NCBI GenBank assembly: GCA_963698395.1
Contig: CAVOQQ010000008.1
Location: 124,001-188,000, forward strand
Direction: 5' to 3'
Length of the DNA stretch: 64,000 bases
Origin: JBBQUN01 sp963698395
GTDB lineage: Bacteria > Actinomycetota > Acidimicrobiia > Acidimicrobiales > SZUA-35
Part shown: piece after piece, positions 45,002-53,816 of the stretch
Layout of the letters: the number at the start of each line of letters is the position of its first letter
Numbering within the stretch: position 1 is the first letter of the stretch
The notes under the pieces: model-generated
Database searches by the model: none
The model's input: the letters and a program-made list of their open reading frames with translations, nothing else
Told to the model about the DNA's origin: nothing
Made by a program: the position numbers and the translations under genes

Positions 45002-45654
45002 TGACAGATCAGCAGGAAACAACAGAGGAACCCGGCCGTCGCCGACTGCTCAAACGGCTTGCCGCCGGCAGTGGGTTGGTGGTGGCCGGCGCCGTTGCCG
45101 GTGGCACGGTCGCATCGGCGAGTGGTCGATCGGGTGGGTGGAAACGCCAGTCCATCACCTTCGATGTCGCATGCCTCGGCGAGACCTGGCGTGACAACGT
45201 CGTCAACTACGCCGAGGACGAGAGCGATTTCAGCGGCATGCCGTTCAGTGTCGAGGGCTGGATCTATCCCGAGAACTTCATCCCCACGCCGGGCGACGGG
45301 TTCGTTCCCGTGAGCGATGGATCGATCGGACGCTGGCTGTGTCGCGGCACGGTGCTGGTCCGCGCCGATCGACTCGAGCCTCACGTACAGACGACCCAGG
45401 AATTCATCTTCGGCACCATGTCCGGTGACGAGCTCTTCCCCGATGACACGCTGACGACCGCCGGAAACGAAGGAACCTTCGAGACCCACCAAATTGCCCG
45501 CCGATCGGTCACCGGCGGCACTGGTGCGTACATGGGTGCAACAGGCGAGGAGTTCCAAGACTGGAATGGTTTCAACACATCCGTGAACACCGACGGCACG
45601 GGCAACGCACCGAACTTCAGAATGCGTTTCGATCTGCTGCTGCCGGATCTGTGA
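44998..45654 (+). CDS. Tat-exported beta-barrel-like protein (AOC/dirigent-like) C
   Basis: The protein has 218 residues. The N-terminus has a twin-arginine signal (GRRRLLKRLAAGSGLVVAGA) with likely cleavage after ASA. The mature domain is about 175 residues, beta-rich, with SVTGGTGAYMGATGEEFQDW near the end. This is the turn typical of allene-oxide-cyclase/dirigent barrels. Its ATG overlaps the stop of giant kinase C (ATGA), and its own stop overlaps the next start. Export by Tat, not Sec, suggests folding or cofactor loading in the cytoplasm. It is the counterpart of the exported protein at 31429 in cluster B, although the sequences are not closely similar. The function is unknown. Confidence 0.75.
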   Translation: MMTDQQETTEEPGRRRLLKRLAAGSGLVVAGAVAGGTVASASGRSGGWKRQSITFDVACLGETWRDNVVNYAEDESDFSGMPFSVEGWIYPENFIPTPGDGFVPVSDGSIGRWLCRGTVLVRADRLEPHVQTTQEFIFGTMSGDELFPDDTLTTAGNEGTFETHQIARRSVTGGTGAYMGATGEEFQDWNGFNTSVNTDGTGNAPNFRMRFDLLLPDL

Positions 45655-47228
45655 TGACGGAGACGGTGACGATTCCGGCATCCACCGGACCCTGGCTGCG
45701 GGTCGGGAGGACCGCGTATCCCGTCGTCCTCCCGCGGCCAAGTGACGCTCGCCTGCACGTTGCCGCGGTGATCGTGTCGCTCCACGTGCTCGGGCAGGTG
45801 GTCCTCGGGTTCCGGGTGTCGGTGCCGCAGATCCTTGCAGCAATCCTGAGTTGTGCACTGGTGGAAGTGCTCATTTCGTTCCGCCGGAGCCGAACCATCG
45901 TCTGGCCGGCCAGCGCCATGCTGACCGGTAGCGGGATCGGGCTGATCCTTCGCGACGCCTCGACCGAGGCCGGGGACCATTGGACCTTCCGAAACTGGTG
46001 GCTGTTCGCCGGCATAGCGCTCTTTTCGCTCGGCACCAAATATGTCATTCGTTGGCGAGACACCCATGTCTTCAACCCCTCCAACCTCGGACTGGTCGTC
46101 GCCTTCTTGGTTCTTGGCAGCGACCGAATCGAGCCGCTCGATTTCTGGTGGGGCCCATTCAGCGTGTGGATGCTGCTGGCCTATTGGCTGATCATTGCCG
46201 GCGGGGTGATGGTGGCCGACCGTCTTGACCTTCTCGAACTCGCCGCCGCGTTCTGGCTCGCCTTCGTCGTGGTCATGGGGAGTCTCTCTGCGTCGGGCCA
46301 CTGCATCACCGCGCCGTGGTCGATCGGACCCGTCTGCGACACCAGATTCTGGTGGATCATCGTTACGTCGCCTGAGCTCCTGGTCTTCCTCTTCTTCATG
46401 ATCACCGACCCCAGAACCGTTCCATCGAGCCGGAACGGACGCGTGGCCTTCGGTGTTGCGGTCGCGCTGACGAGTTCGTTGCTGATCGCGCCGCAGACGA
46501 CCGAGTTCGGGGCGAAGGTCGGATTGCTCGGTGGACTCGTGATCGTCTGCGCTGCTCGACCGCTCGTCAGCGCGTTGTGGTCCCACCGCAGCGAGCAGAG
46601 TTCATCGGCTCTGTTCTCGGGTCGTCATCGTCTTGCGTCGTCGGTGACTTACGTCGGGCTCGCCGGAATGAGCTTGCTCGGCGTGGCTGCCGCGGGTCAC
46701 TGGTCCCGATCGGCTGGACCCACTGCGATCATCCAGGCATCGGTTGATCCCCGGACCATCGTGACCGACATCGACCCCGTGCGCATTCCGGCCATTGGAG
46801 CGACGCCTGAGGTTGCCGACTTCATCGAGGACTCGAACGCGACCGGGATTCGTCTCGTCGCGATCGAATTGATTCGAGCACTCGATGTCGAGGCGCTCGC
46901 TCTGGAACGAAGGGACCCGGAGGCTCTTCTGTCGGTTGACCACGGCACGCGCCTGATCGAGATGCAGGATCGACTTCGCCACGGTCCTGGTGTGATCGAA
47001 GTCGACCATCGCTTCGATCGCCTCGACTTCAGTGTCGTTCGGAGTCCTGGTCAAGGAGGACTTCGCCTCGCAGCCGAGGGGGAGGGGATGCTCGCCGAAG
47101 CGGTGATCGACGATGCGGGCAACCTGATCGAGCAGGGCCGTCAACACTTCGCCCGACAATTCGTCATGCGGGCGGGTGTCGACGGTCGCTGGTTCGTCGT
47201 GAGCGTTCGAGACGTTGCCGAACGATGA
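45654..47228 (+). CDS. UnbU/RnfD (NqrB)-like polytopic membrane protein C
   Basis: The protein has 524 residues and is paralogous to the one at 29574. Shared motifs include DARLHVAAVIVSLHVLGQVV, WPASAMLTGSGIGLILR, HVFNPSNLGLVVAFLVLGS, PLDFWWGPFSVWMLLAY and FFMITDPRTVPSS. Eight to ten membrane helices are followed by a final helix near residue 340 and an external C-terminal domain. The ATG at 45654 shares its A with the stop codon of the barrel gene. An upstream GTG at 45651 is also possible. The family includes NqrB/RnfD subunits and UnbU of enediyne clusters. I cannot see a flavin-binding threonine motif with confidence, so redox function is open. Confidence 0.8.
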   Translation: MTETVTIPASTGPWLRVGRTAYPVVLPRPSDARLHVAAVIVSLHVLGQVVLGFRVSVPQILAAILSCALVEVLISFRRSRTIVWPASAMLTGSGIGLILRDASTEAGDHWTFRNWWLFAGIALFSLGTKYVIRWRDTHVFNPSNLGLVVAFLVLGSDRIEPLDFWWGPFSVWMLLAYWLIIAGGVMVADRLDLLELAAAFWLAFVVVMGSLSASGHCITAPWSIGPVCDTRFWWIIVTSPELLVFLFFMITDPRTVPSSRNGRVAFGVAVALTSSLLIAPQTTEFGAKVGLLGGLVIVCAARPLVSALWSHRSEQSSSALFSGRHRLASSVTYVGLAGMSLLGVAAAGHWSRSAGPTAIIQASVDPRTIVTDIDPVRIPAIGATPEVADFIEDSNATGIRLVAIELIRALDVEALALERRDPEALLSVDHGTRLIEMQDRLRHGPGVIEVDHRFDRLDFSVVRSPGQGGLRLAAEGEGMLAEAVIDDAGNLIEQGRQHFARQFVMRAGVDGRWFVVSVRDVAER

Positions 47229-47254
47229 TTGGCACGCAGAGAGAGGTGGATGCC

Positions 47255-48211
47255 ATGCCCCACAACGAGACAGCCGCAAACAATGAGCCCACCGTGATCA
47301 TCCGATCACCCGGTCGCACGATCCTGCATCTTCGGCTTCCCGAACCGCTGGAGATCGGTCGCGAGTGTGCGGGCTTGTTGCTGGACGATCCGTTGATCTC
47401 TCGCCGCCACCTCGAACTCCGGCGAGATGGCAACCGAGTCATGGTGAGCGATTTGGGCAGCACGAACGGGTCGACCATCAATGGTCGACCACTCACCAGC
47501 ACCTGTGTTCTGGGAGTGGCCGATCTGATTGCGTTCGGTGATTCCACGGTGCAACTGGTGTCTGACGTACGAGCGACGAGAATGCCCGGCGAGTCGTTGC
47601 CGGCTGCGCCGGTCGACTTCAAGCAGACGTCGATCGATATCGTGGCTGCTGCCTTCAACGCCGACCGTCACCACGAAACCGAGGTCCCGGTCTCGCACGG
47701 CACAACGACGATCGTCTTCAGCGACATCGAATCCTCGACCGCTCGAGCCGAGCAGCTCGGCGACCAGGGTTGGTTCGATCTTCTCTCGAAGCACAACGCC
47801 GTGGTCCGGCGGCGAGTCGAGGCCTACCAAGGCAAGGAGATCAAGGCCCAAGGCGACGGGTTCATGCTTTCGTTCCCCTCAGCTCGAGGAGCAGTCCAAT
47901 GCATGACAGCGGTGCAACAGGATCTGTCGGCGCACAACGAGGAGCATCCCGACCTACCGATCAGAATCAGGGTTGGGATCCATACCGGCGAAGCCATCGT
48001 GGACGGCGACGGCGACCTTTTCGGCAAACACGTCATCCTTGCTGCCCGCATCGCCAACGAAGCGAGTGGCGGTGAAATCCTCGTGTCGTCCCTCGTTCGT
48101 CAAATCATCGAGGCGCACGGCGACATGCAGTTCGGCGAGGGTCGAGTCACCCAGCTCAAGGGGCTAGCGGGTTCATACACCGTGTTCCCGATCCAGGTCG
48201 GAGAGCCGTGA
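47255..48211 (+). CDS. FHA-class III nucleotide cyclase (intact)
   Basis: The protein has 318 residues. Residues about 15-105 are an FHA domain with the phosphothreonine-reading residues in EIGRECAG, LISRRHLEL and LGSTNGS. Residues about 145-318 are a class III cyclase with metal aspartates D157 (VFSDIESS) and D201 (GDGFM), and K197 in KAQGDGF, the adenine-selecting lysine. The usual transition-state Asn of VNxAAR is Ile here (HVILAARIANEA), as in the frameshifted paralogue, while the Arg is kept. The ATG at 47255 has GAGAGAGG upstream and matches the paralogue's length; an ATG at 47225 overlapping the previous stop is the alternative. Being last in the operon of a kinase, its FHA domain may recognise that kinase's phosphorylated form. 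Confidence 0.88.
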   Translation: MPHNETAANNEPTVIIRSPGRTILHLRLPEPLEIGRECAGLLLDDPLISRRHLELRRDGNRVMVSDLGSTNGSTINGRPLTSTCVLGVADLIAFGDSTVQLVSDVRATRMPGESLPAAPVDFKQTSIDIVAAAFNADRHHETEVPVSHGTTTIVFSDIESSTARAEQLGDQGWFDLLSKHNAVVRRRVEAYQGKEIKAQGDGFMLSFPSARGAVQCMTAVQQDLSAHNEEHPDLPIRIRVGIHTGEAIVDGDGDLFGKHVILAARIANEASGGEILVSSLVRQIIEAHGDMQFGEGRVTQLKGLAGSYTVFPIQVGEP

Positions 48212-48329
48212 GAAGACCTGGTGCCGGCGTAGAAGCGCACTCGTCGATGTCCTCGATCTTCATGGGCAGTGACTGCCGTCTGCGTTGAATCGTTCGCCGC
48301 CAGGCGTTCGAATACAGTTGGACACCGAC

Positions 48330-48610
48330 CCGGATCGCGCTGACGGTTGCCGTCCAGACGCGGATTGGCGGCGGCCGCTCAACCAGTTCGACGCGATCGC
48401 AATGGCCGAGCACAGCGTGGTCGGCCCGGCCGAGTCCATGTGGATGCAATGCCTCACGCTCGATGGCGTCGAGTTCCACGGCTACAAGCACCGAAACACC
48501 CGCCGCGGCCTTCACATCACCCCAACGGCACCGCCCACCGCGCCCGCAAAGTCGATGACACGATCGTCTACGATGTCGCTCCCGACCGCCTCATCAGCGA
48601 AGGTCTGATT
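48330..48610 (+). pseudogene. Decayed copy 3 of the unknown small protein family
   Basis: The frame LNQFDAIAMAEHSVVGPAES, MWMQCLTLDGVEFHGYKHRN, TRRGLHIT matches copy 1 closely. It then shifts to HRARKVDDTIVYDVAPDRLI, which matches LDDKIAYVLDPDAVI of copy 1. This copy runs directly into the antitoxin-like tail at 48583-48703, so the family may be the front part of an antitoxin or have been fused to one by deletion. Confidence 0.5.
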
Positions 48611-48703
48611 TCGCCGCCAGTTCATGAAAAGCGCCCACGCACCGCTCCGAGCGTGAACGGCAGTGGAACAGTGAGCGATCTGGTTGCTGAGCAGCGTCGG
48701 TGA
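48583..48703 (+). pseudogene. C-terminal remnant of a VapB/Phd-type antitoxin
   Basis: The frame DRLISEGLISPPVHEKRPRT followed by SGTVSDLVAEQRR ends in TGA at 48701-48703. The tail VSDLVAEQRR is typical of Phd/YefM-type antitoxins, and the stop overlaps the GTG of the VapC-like gene, the usual layout of a TA pair. No DNA-binding N-terminus is visible. Confidence 0.5.
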
Positions 48704-49126
48704 TCGCGTACTTCGATACATCTGCCCTGGTGCCGCTTGTGGTCAGCGAACCTTCATCATCGACGTGCGGCCGTTTGTGGAACGAATCGACGCGCGTCAT
48801 GAGTACGCGATTGATCTATCCCGAAGCGCGAGCAGCGCTGGCCCAAGCCCAACGAATGAGTCGTCTGACCGTCGCGGAGTTGGGGCAAGCTGTCGACGAA
48901 CTGAACTCGATCGCTCTGGAGATCAGCTACATCGAGGTCTCGGCCGAGCTGGCGGCATCCGCAGGCGATTTCGCGGACGCCCTACGGGCTGCGAGGCTGC
49001 GACGCGGTACACCTCGCCTCAGCGGCGCTTGCCAACGATGCGGAACTCGTCCTTGTGACGGGGGACCGCCAAGTCGGAGCGGCAGCCCAGTTGATCGGAA
49101 TCGCTGTCGCCTTGGCGACGCGATGA
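48700..49126 (+). pseudogene. VapC-like PIN-domain toxin broken by a frameshift
   Basis: The gene starts at GTG 48700 with VIAYFDTSALVPLVVSEPSS (first PIN aspartate) and continues to LAASAGDFADALRAARL. One base near 48998 changes the frame, after which DAVHLASAALANDAELVLVT and GDRQVGAAAQLIGIAVALAT complete the fold to the stop at 49124-49126. All acidic PIN residues are present when the frames are joined. The antitoxin in front is only a remnant, so loss of the toxin frame would be expected. Confidence 0.75.
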
Positions 49127-49299
49127 CATGCGAACCCGGTCCGGTCTGGGGGCGGTCAGTTGTCCTTTGGTCTGCCTGTGGAAGGCCCGACGCCTCGTAG
49201 ATCAAGGGATGTCGGGAACTGCTGCAGTGTCACCCTCGTGGGACATGCCCGTGGGTATGCGGCGTCGCAGTGGGGCTGAAGTGCAGTACAGGCCACCTC

Positions 49300-49830
49300 T
49301 TGAGGACGGGATTACGGAGCGCTCGCCCTGGGCGGGCCAGGGTGCGATCATCGACAACATATTCCGGGATTCGAACTCGTGGTCGTCCGACAGCAAGGCG
49401 ATGAGGTCGGTGACACCGAACAGGTTCGTGCCGGCGGCGAACACGTCGTGCAGGGCGAGCGTCAGGAGTGTCGTCGTATCGCCGCCGCTCCCGCCACGGA
49501 TCAGGAGTTGGTCGCCGTCGACGTCACGCGTCGGACGAGATACTGCGCAGTGGCCGCAGCGTCGTCGACGTCGGTACGGCACCAGTTGCCGCCCAGCAGA
49601 TTCCGGTACTCCCGCCCGTAGCCGGTGCTTCCTCGGAAGTCGACGCCGACGACGGCGAACCCACGGCTCGTCCAGTACCGATGCCCGTCCTGCCCTGCTC
49701 CTCGGGGCGCAACGCCGACCACCAGACGTCGTCTCCATCTGGAACGACCTCAGCAATCCCAACGACGCCGCCTACCAACGATGCGGCCGTGATCGGAGAC
49801 GGCCAGGTTCCGGCGTTGCGCTGTTCGAGA
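49300..49830 (-). pseudogene. Remnant of an S9 prolyl-oligopeptidase-family peptidase
   Basis: The minus strand first shows the N-terminal propeller piece GTWPSPITAASLVGGVVGIA with EVVPDGDDVWWSALRPEEQG. It then jumps to the hydrolase domain (YWTSRGFAVVGVDFRGSTGY, GREYRNLLGGNW), shifts frame, and continues with LLIRGGSGGDTTTLLTL (nucleophile serine region) and VTDLIALLSDDHEFESRN. Several hundred residues of propeller and the C-terminus with the catalytic His are missing. Confidence 0.75.
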
Positions 49831-50275
49831 GCAGCCATCATGACAGCAGACCGCAAGCGCTTGGCCCAGAGGTCAACCACGAGAAATTCCAGGTCGTCGC
49901 GATCCGCTCAATACCTCCGATCAGAACCACGCCCGTCCCGCGATCCCACAAGCACGCAGAAACGGCACGAATGTGCTCGGGCACGCGCTCGAGATTGTGC
50001 GACCGACGGGGATGGCCCCCGAATGCGATTTCCACTGCCGGATCCAGGATTTCTACTCAGGTGGCCTCGCCATCGGCGTCGCGACGGCGGTGTTCGTCAT
50101 CGGTGTTGCGTCCCTGCGGTTCGGTTGGCGCGCGCCGAAGCCACTCACCGGGAATCCGTTCGTTTCGTAGGCGCTTGTGCGGTGCCCTCGGGCCGGCTGC
50201 CTGGTCGTTCAGAGTGGTCCAGCGCGTTGTGTTTCCCCCTGGTCGGCTGGGCGCGGTGGTGCAAGACTCAGCGGT
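49831..50275. other. Region between the peptidase remnant and the hydrolase gene
   Basis: A 65-codon plus-strand frame ending at 50170 contains one hydrophobic stretch (GLAIGVATAVFVIGVASL), but it has no recognisable start context or family. Nothing else is supported here. Confidence 0.4.
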
Positions 50276-51289
50276 GTGAGCGACGAGTCAACCGGCGCAT
50301 CTGATGACCCCGGCGATTCGCAACCGGCGATGCAGCCGCCGGGCCGGCGTCCCCGATGGTGTCCGATCGGCTTGGGAGTCGCAATCGCCACGGTGGTCGT
50401 GTGGGCATTCGCCACTGCGTGGGTCGGCATCCGGGGGTCGAGCCCGGCGTACCTGATCACGTTGATCTTGTCGCTGGCCGTCGCCGTCGGACTCATCACG
50501 TGGGCGCTCGTCGTCGGTCCGCCGCCAAAGGGTTCGGCGAAGCGGGTCTGGTTGGCGCGTGGTGGGCTGTTGGTGGTGGGTGTGGTGCTGCTCGGCCTGC
50601 TCGTCTACCTCAAGCCGCTGTCGGCGAAACCGATCGCCATCGACGCGCTCGACGACGGCAACGGGGTGTTCGTCGACGTCTCGAGGTCATCGATCCGGCT
50701 CACCCCGACCGACGACCCGCGCGCGGCCGGGCTCGCCTTCTATCCCGGTGCGAAGGTCGACCCGCAGGCCTACGCCCACGTGCTGCGGCCGATCGCCGAG
50801 GCCGGCTTCCCGGTCGTCATCTTCAAGCAGCCGTACAACCTGGCGGTCCTCGACTCGAACGCCGCCAACGCCGTGATCGGTGACCCCGATGACGCGATCG
50901 ATCGATGGGCCGTCGGTGGTCATTCGCTCGGCGGTGCGATGGCCTCGAGCTATGCCGAGACCGCCGGTGACGAACTGGACGGCCTGCTGCTCTGGGCTGC
51001 CTACCCGGTGCGGGACATGTCCGAGCAGACCGACCTCGCCGTCATGTCGGTGTACGGCACCAACGATGGCCTGGCCACTCCGGCCGACATCGACGAGCGA
51101 AAACCCGACCTGCCGGCGTCGACGGGATACGTCCCGATCGACGGTGCCATCCACTCGTACTTCGGCGACTACGGCCTGCAGAACGGAGACGGGAGGCCCG
51201 GCACGACGCGAGCCGACGCCCAACGCCAGATCGCCGACGCCTCGATCCGATTCCTCGAGACCCTCGACGACGGACAGGACGGCCCGTAG
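50276..51289 (+). CDS. Membrane-anchored alpha/beta hydrolase
   Basis: The protein has 337 residues. A charged N-terminus is followed by three membrane helices (GLGVAIATVVVWAFATAWVG, LITLILSLAVAVGLITWALV, LARGGLLVVGVVLLGLLVYL). A hydrolase domain of about 230 residues follows, with GLAFYPGAKVDPQAYAHVLR, the nucleophile elbow VGGHSLGGAMASSYAE, GTNDGLATPADI and the catalytic His in DGAIHSYFGDYG. It matches the abhydrolase_5 (YdeN-like) group. The GTG at 50276 gives a sensible start (VSDESTGASDD). The frame is open further upstream to 50177, but that part is not conserved-looking. The substrate is unknown. Confidence 0.82.
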   Translation: MSDESTGASDDPGDSQPAMQPPGRRPRWCPIGLGVAIATVVVWAFATAWVGIRGSSPAYLITLILSLAVAVGLITWALVVGPPPKGSAKRVWLARGGLLVVGVVLLGLLVYLKPLSAKPIAIDALDDGNGVFVDVSRSSIRLTPTDDPRAAGLAFYPGAKVDPQAYAHVLRPIAEAGFPVVIFKQPYNLAVLDSNAANAVIGDPDDAIDRWAVGGHSLGGAMASSYAETAGDELDGLLLWAAYPVRDMSEQTDLAVMSVYGTNDGLATPADIDERKPDLPASTGYVPIDGAIHSYFGDYGLQNGDGRPGTTRADAQRQIADASIRFLETLDDGQDGP

Positions 51290-51671
51290 GGCGGCGGGCG
51301 TGATGCCCCGCCGCAACTCGTCAGGCGTCGTGACGGGGCCAGCGGCGCCGACCACGGCCGTCGTGCTCGGGTACACCTCGATCGACAGCGGTTCAGCCGA
51401 CGCTCGAACGATGCTCGATGTGATGCACCTCGGGCGGCGCTACGCGCAGGCTGGACAAGCGCAGGACATCTCCGCCGTCGAGCAGAACGAAGCTCAGATG
51501 CAGGCATACATCCGTAGATCCCGATGAGGGCGTTCCCAACGGTCCGCATCGTCGTCGACGGATGGCACTGACATCGCACTGATCGGTGCCACCCTCGTCG
51601 TGGACCGCTCGCCGTCGGAGAGAAGGATCGGGAATACGGACGTCCCGCCGATTCTCTGCAAGAGTTCGTCG
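51290..51671. other. Region between the hydrolase and the DUF1704 gene
   Basis: Open frames here are short and resemble no family I know. The upstream end of the DUF1704 frame (from 51600) lies in it but is probably untranslated. Confidence 0.4.
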
Positions 51672-52961
51672 ATGACGAACGTTCTCGACGACGACCGGTA
51701 CCGCAGCGCGGCGAAGATCCTCCACGACGTGGCCAAGCCGATGCGGGTTCTGTCGGCACTCTCCTGGCCCAGCGAGATCCGCAACGAGTTCCTCGCCGCA
51801 GGGGGATCGCGGCTTCCATCGCCCGCCTACCAACCCATCGATCCGGCGCCGGTGCTCGAAGGTGTCGACACGGCTCGACGGCTGCTCCGTCCCGGCAATG
51901 TGGTGGACGACTGGCTCGACGGCGAGGCCGACTCGATCGAGGCAACCGCTCGAATGCTTGCCTCGATCGGGACCGAAGAGTTCCATCACCAGAGCAGCCG
52001 CCTGTACAGCACGCCCACCCAGCCTCTGAAAAACGACCCGACGACGCCGATCGACCTCGCCGAACGCGTGCTCGACCAACTGTCCGGGCTCGTCGCGGCT
52101 CAACTCGTCCGAACGCCCGATCGAAACCGCACGAGCGAAGACGTCGCTGCACATATCGAGGCCGCTGTGCACGAGCATTTCGGCGACGCCGCCCCGGAGG
52201 TGATGATCGTCGACGAACTCTCGGCGAACGCCGTCGCATCCACCAGCCGGATCAAGATCAGGCGAGACGCTCGATTCACCGACAAAGATGCCGCCCAACT
52301 CCTGAATCACGAGGCCTTCATCCACGTCGCGACCGGACTGAATGGCAGAGCACAAACCGACCTTCCGATCCTGGCAATCGGCCATCCCGGGACGACACGG
52401 ACCCAGGAGGGACTGGCCGTGTATGCGGAGTACGTGTCGGGCACACTCGGACTCGACCGGCTTCGTCGGCTGGCCGAGCGGGTCATCGGAGTGCAGATGG
52501 TCTGCGACGGCGCGGACTTCATCGAGTTGTACCGGTGGTTCCTCGATCGAAGCCCGAGCCCGGAGCAGGCGTTCGAGTCGACGCGGCGCATCTTCCGGGG
52601 CGCCCCGGTCACGGGAGGGTTCCCCTTCACCAAGGACTGCGCCTACCTCTCCGGATTCCTGGCGGTGTCGACATTCGTCCGCACCGTCTTCATCGCCGGC
52701 CGTCCCGACGTGCTGGGTCTGCTCTTCGCCGGCAAGCTCGACCTGTTCGCAATCCCGGCGCTGGCCGAGCTCCGCAGCCGGGGCCTGTGCCAACCAGCCC
52801 GCTTCCTTCCGCCGTGGGCCCTCGACCCGAGTTGGGTGCTCAGCCATCTGACTCTCAGCACGTTCATGGCCGGCGTCGACCTCGACGGCATCGCCACAGC
52901 GGTCGGAGGAATCCTCGATCAATGCCCCAAGGTGGAGATCGGCGACCGCCTCACGTCGTGA
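51672..52961 (+). CDS. DUF1704 / QEGLA-motif putative metallopeptidase (MATCAP-like)
   Basis: The protein has 429 residues. The family motif RTQEGLAVYAEYVSG is present, preceded by the zinc-binding HExxxH in LLNHEAFIHVATGLNG. These are the hallmarks of the DUF1704 family (bacterial QEGLA-motif proteins, related to the eukaryotic MATCAP tubulin carboxypeptidases). Other conserved parts include ADFIELYRWFLDRS, FPFTKDCAYLSGFLAVSTFV and LFAGKLDLFAIPALAELRSR. The ATG at 51672 gives the typical family length; a GTG at 51600 would add 24 unremarkable residues. Its large antisense frame is a shadow. The substrate in bacteria is not known. Confidence 0.9.
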   Translation: MTNVLDDDRYRSAAKILHDVAKPMRVLSALSWPSEIRNEFLAAGGSRLPSPAYQPIDPAPVLEGVDTARRLLRPGNVVDDWLDGEADSIEATARMLASIGTEEFHHQSSRLYSTPTQPLKNDPTTPIDLAERVLDQLSGLVAAQLVRTPDRNRTSEDVAAHIEAAVHEHFGDAAPEVMIVDELSANAVASTSRIKIRRDARFTDKDAAQLLNHEAFIHVATGLNGRAQTDLPILAIGHPGTTRTQEGLAVYAEYVSGTLGLDRLRRLAERVIGVQMVCDGADFIELYRWFLDRSPSPEQAFESTRRIFRGAPVTGGFPFTKDCAYLSGFLAVSTFVRTVFIAGRPDVLGLLFAGKLDLFAIPALAELRSRGLCQPARFLPPWALDPSWVLSHLTLSTFMAGVDLDGIATAVGGILDQCPKVEIGDRLTS

Positions 52962-53816
52962 CCGCCACAGCTCGGTCCCGGCCCGGACGGAGCGGTGCAC
53001 TCGTATCCGGTTGACGACCCGGATGAACCTTGCGAGCACGATCGACGACAGCATCGCCCGAGAGAGCCGGCGACCGCTGACCGCCGCCTCGCTGTCTTCA
53101 TCGTTCAGACCGGCGGTGGGCGCACGCCGGTCCGTTGCATCGACCGCGTTTGCGACCAACCCTCGCTCAGAGGTCGGCCAGATCTCAGGTTGGCAGCGGG
53201 AGGGATCGAATGCTCGGCACGGCGTTTTCGCGATAGCGAGGAGGAGCCTCCTCCGGTGGAGCATGGTGCAGTTCACACCAGCCCAGTAACCGCGATCGAT
53301 CCCGGTTTCCAAATGGCAGACGCTCCTCTTGGACTCTGGTTCAAGGGCCGTGAGCAGCAGACCCGGGCATTCGCGCAAGCGGTCGCCGCTGCCAAACCCG
53401 ACGCCGGGTCAGGGCCAACAGTGAAGAGACTGGTTGGTTTGGATCCAGGAACCCGTGCGCTCGAAATTGCGGATTGTATTGCACGCCTCACCGTCCTGAT
53501 CCGGCAGTTTCGCCCGCCATTGATCGGGAACAAACGGCGCCGCAATCGGGCCTTTGCCAGGTGGTTGCGTGGAGTTCGTAGTCGCGATTTCGTGCGGACG
53601 ATATCGAGTGGTTCGGCTCGGTCACGACCGTCGGTTCGTCGAAGCAATTTTGCCGATTCAGAGTAGGTGGAGGCGCCGCCGACCTGCGTCGCCAAGAGCG
53701 ACACCGGGCTGGGGAACGGACCGATTCGCAAGCACAAATGCGCCGACACTGGATGCCTGAGGTCACAGGGCTGCCGCAGTCCTGATGACGCCAGGGGCGC
53801 TTCAGGACCGGTCGAG
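52962..53816. other. 855-bp region with no supported gene
   Basis: Between the DUF1704 gene and the lipoprotein gene I find only antisense or mixed-frame open stretches without family motifs, membrane signals or good ribosome-binding sites. The 53400-53700 part is slightly less GC-rich than its surroundings and may be foreign or decayed DNA. Confidence 0.5.

Noticed and set aside
9596..48211. Interpretation as a classical CBASS or Pycsar defence system
   Set aside because: There is no CD-NTase. The cyclases have FHA domains and the adenine-selecting Lys, the effectors are long operonic membrane proteins, and the kinase/STAND regulators are not part of those systems. A defence role remains possible but is not shown.
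51393..53378. Minus-strand open frame of 661 codons
   Set aside because: It lies antisense to the DUF1704 gene, which has clear family motifs (HExxxH, QEGLA). The antisense protein has low-complexity composition and no motifs.
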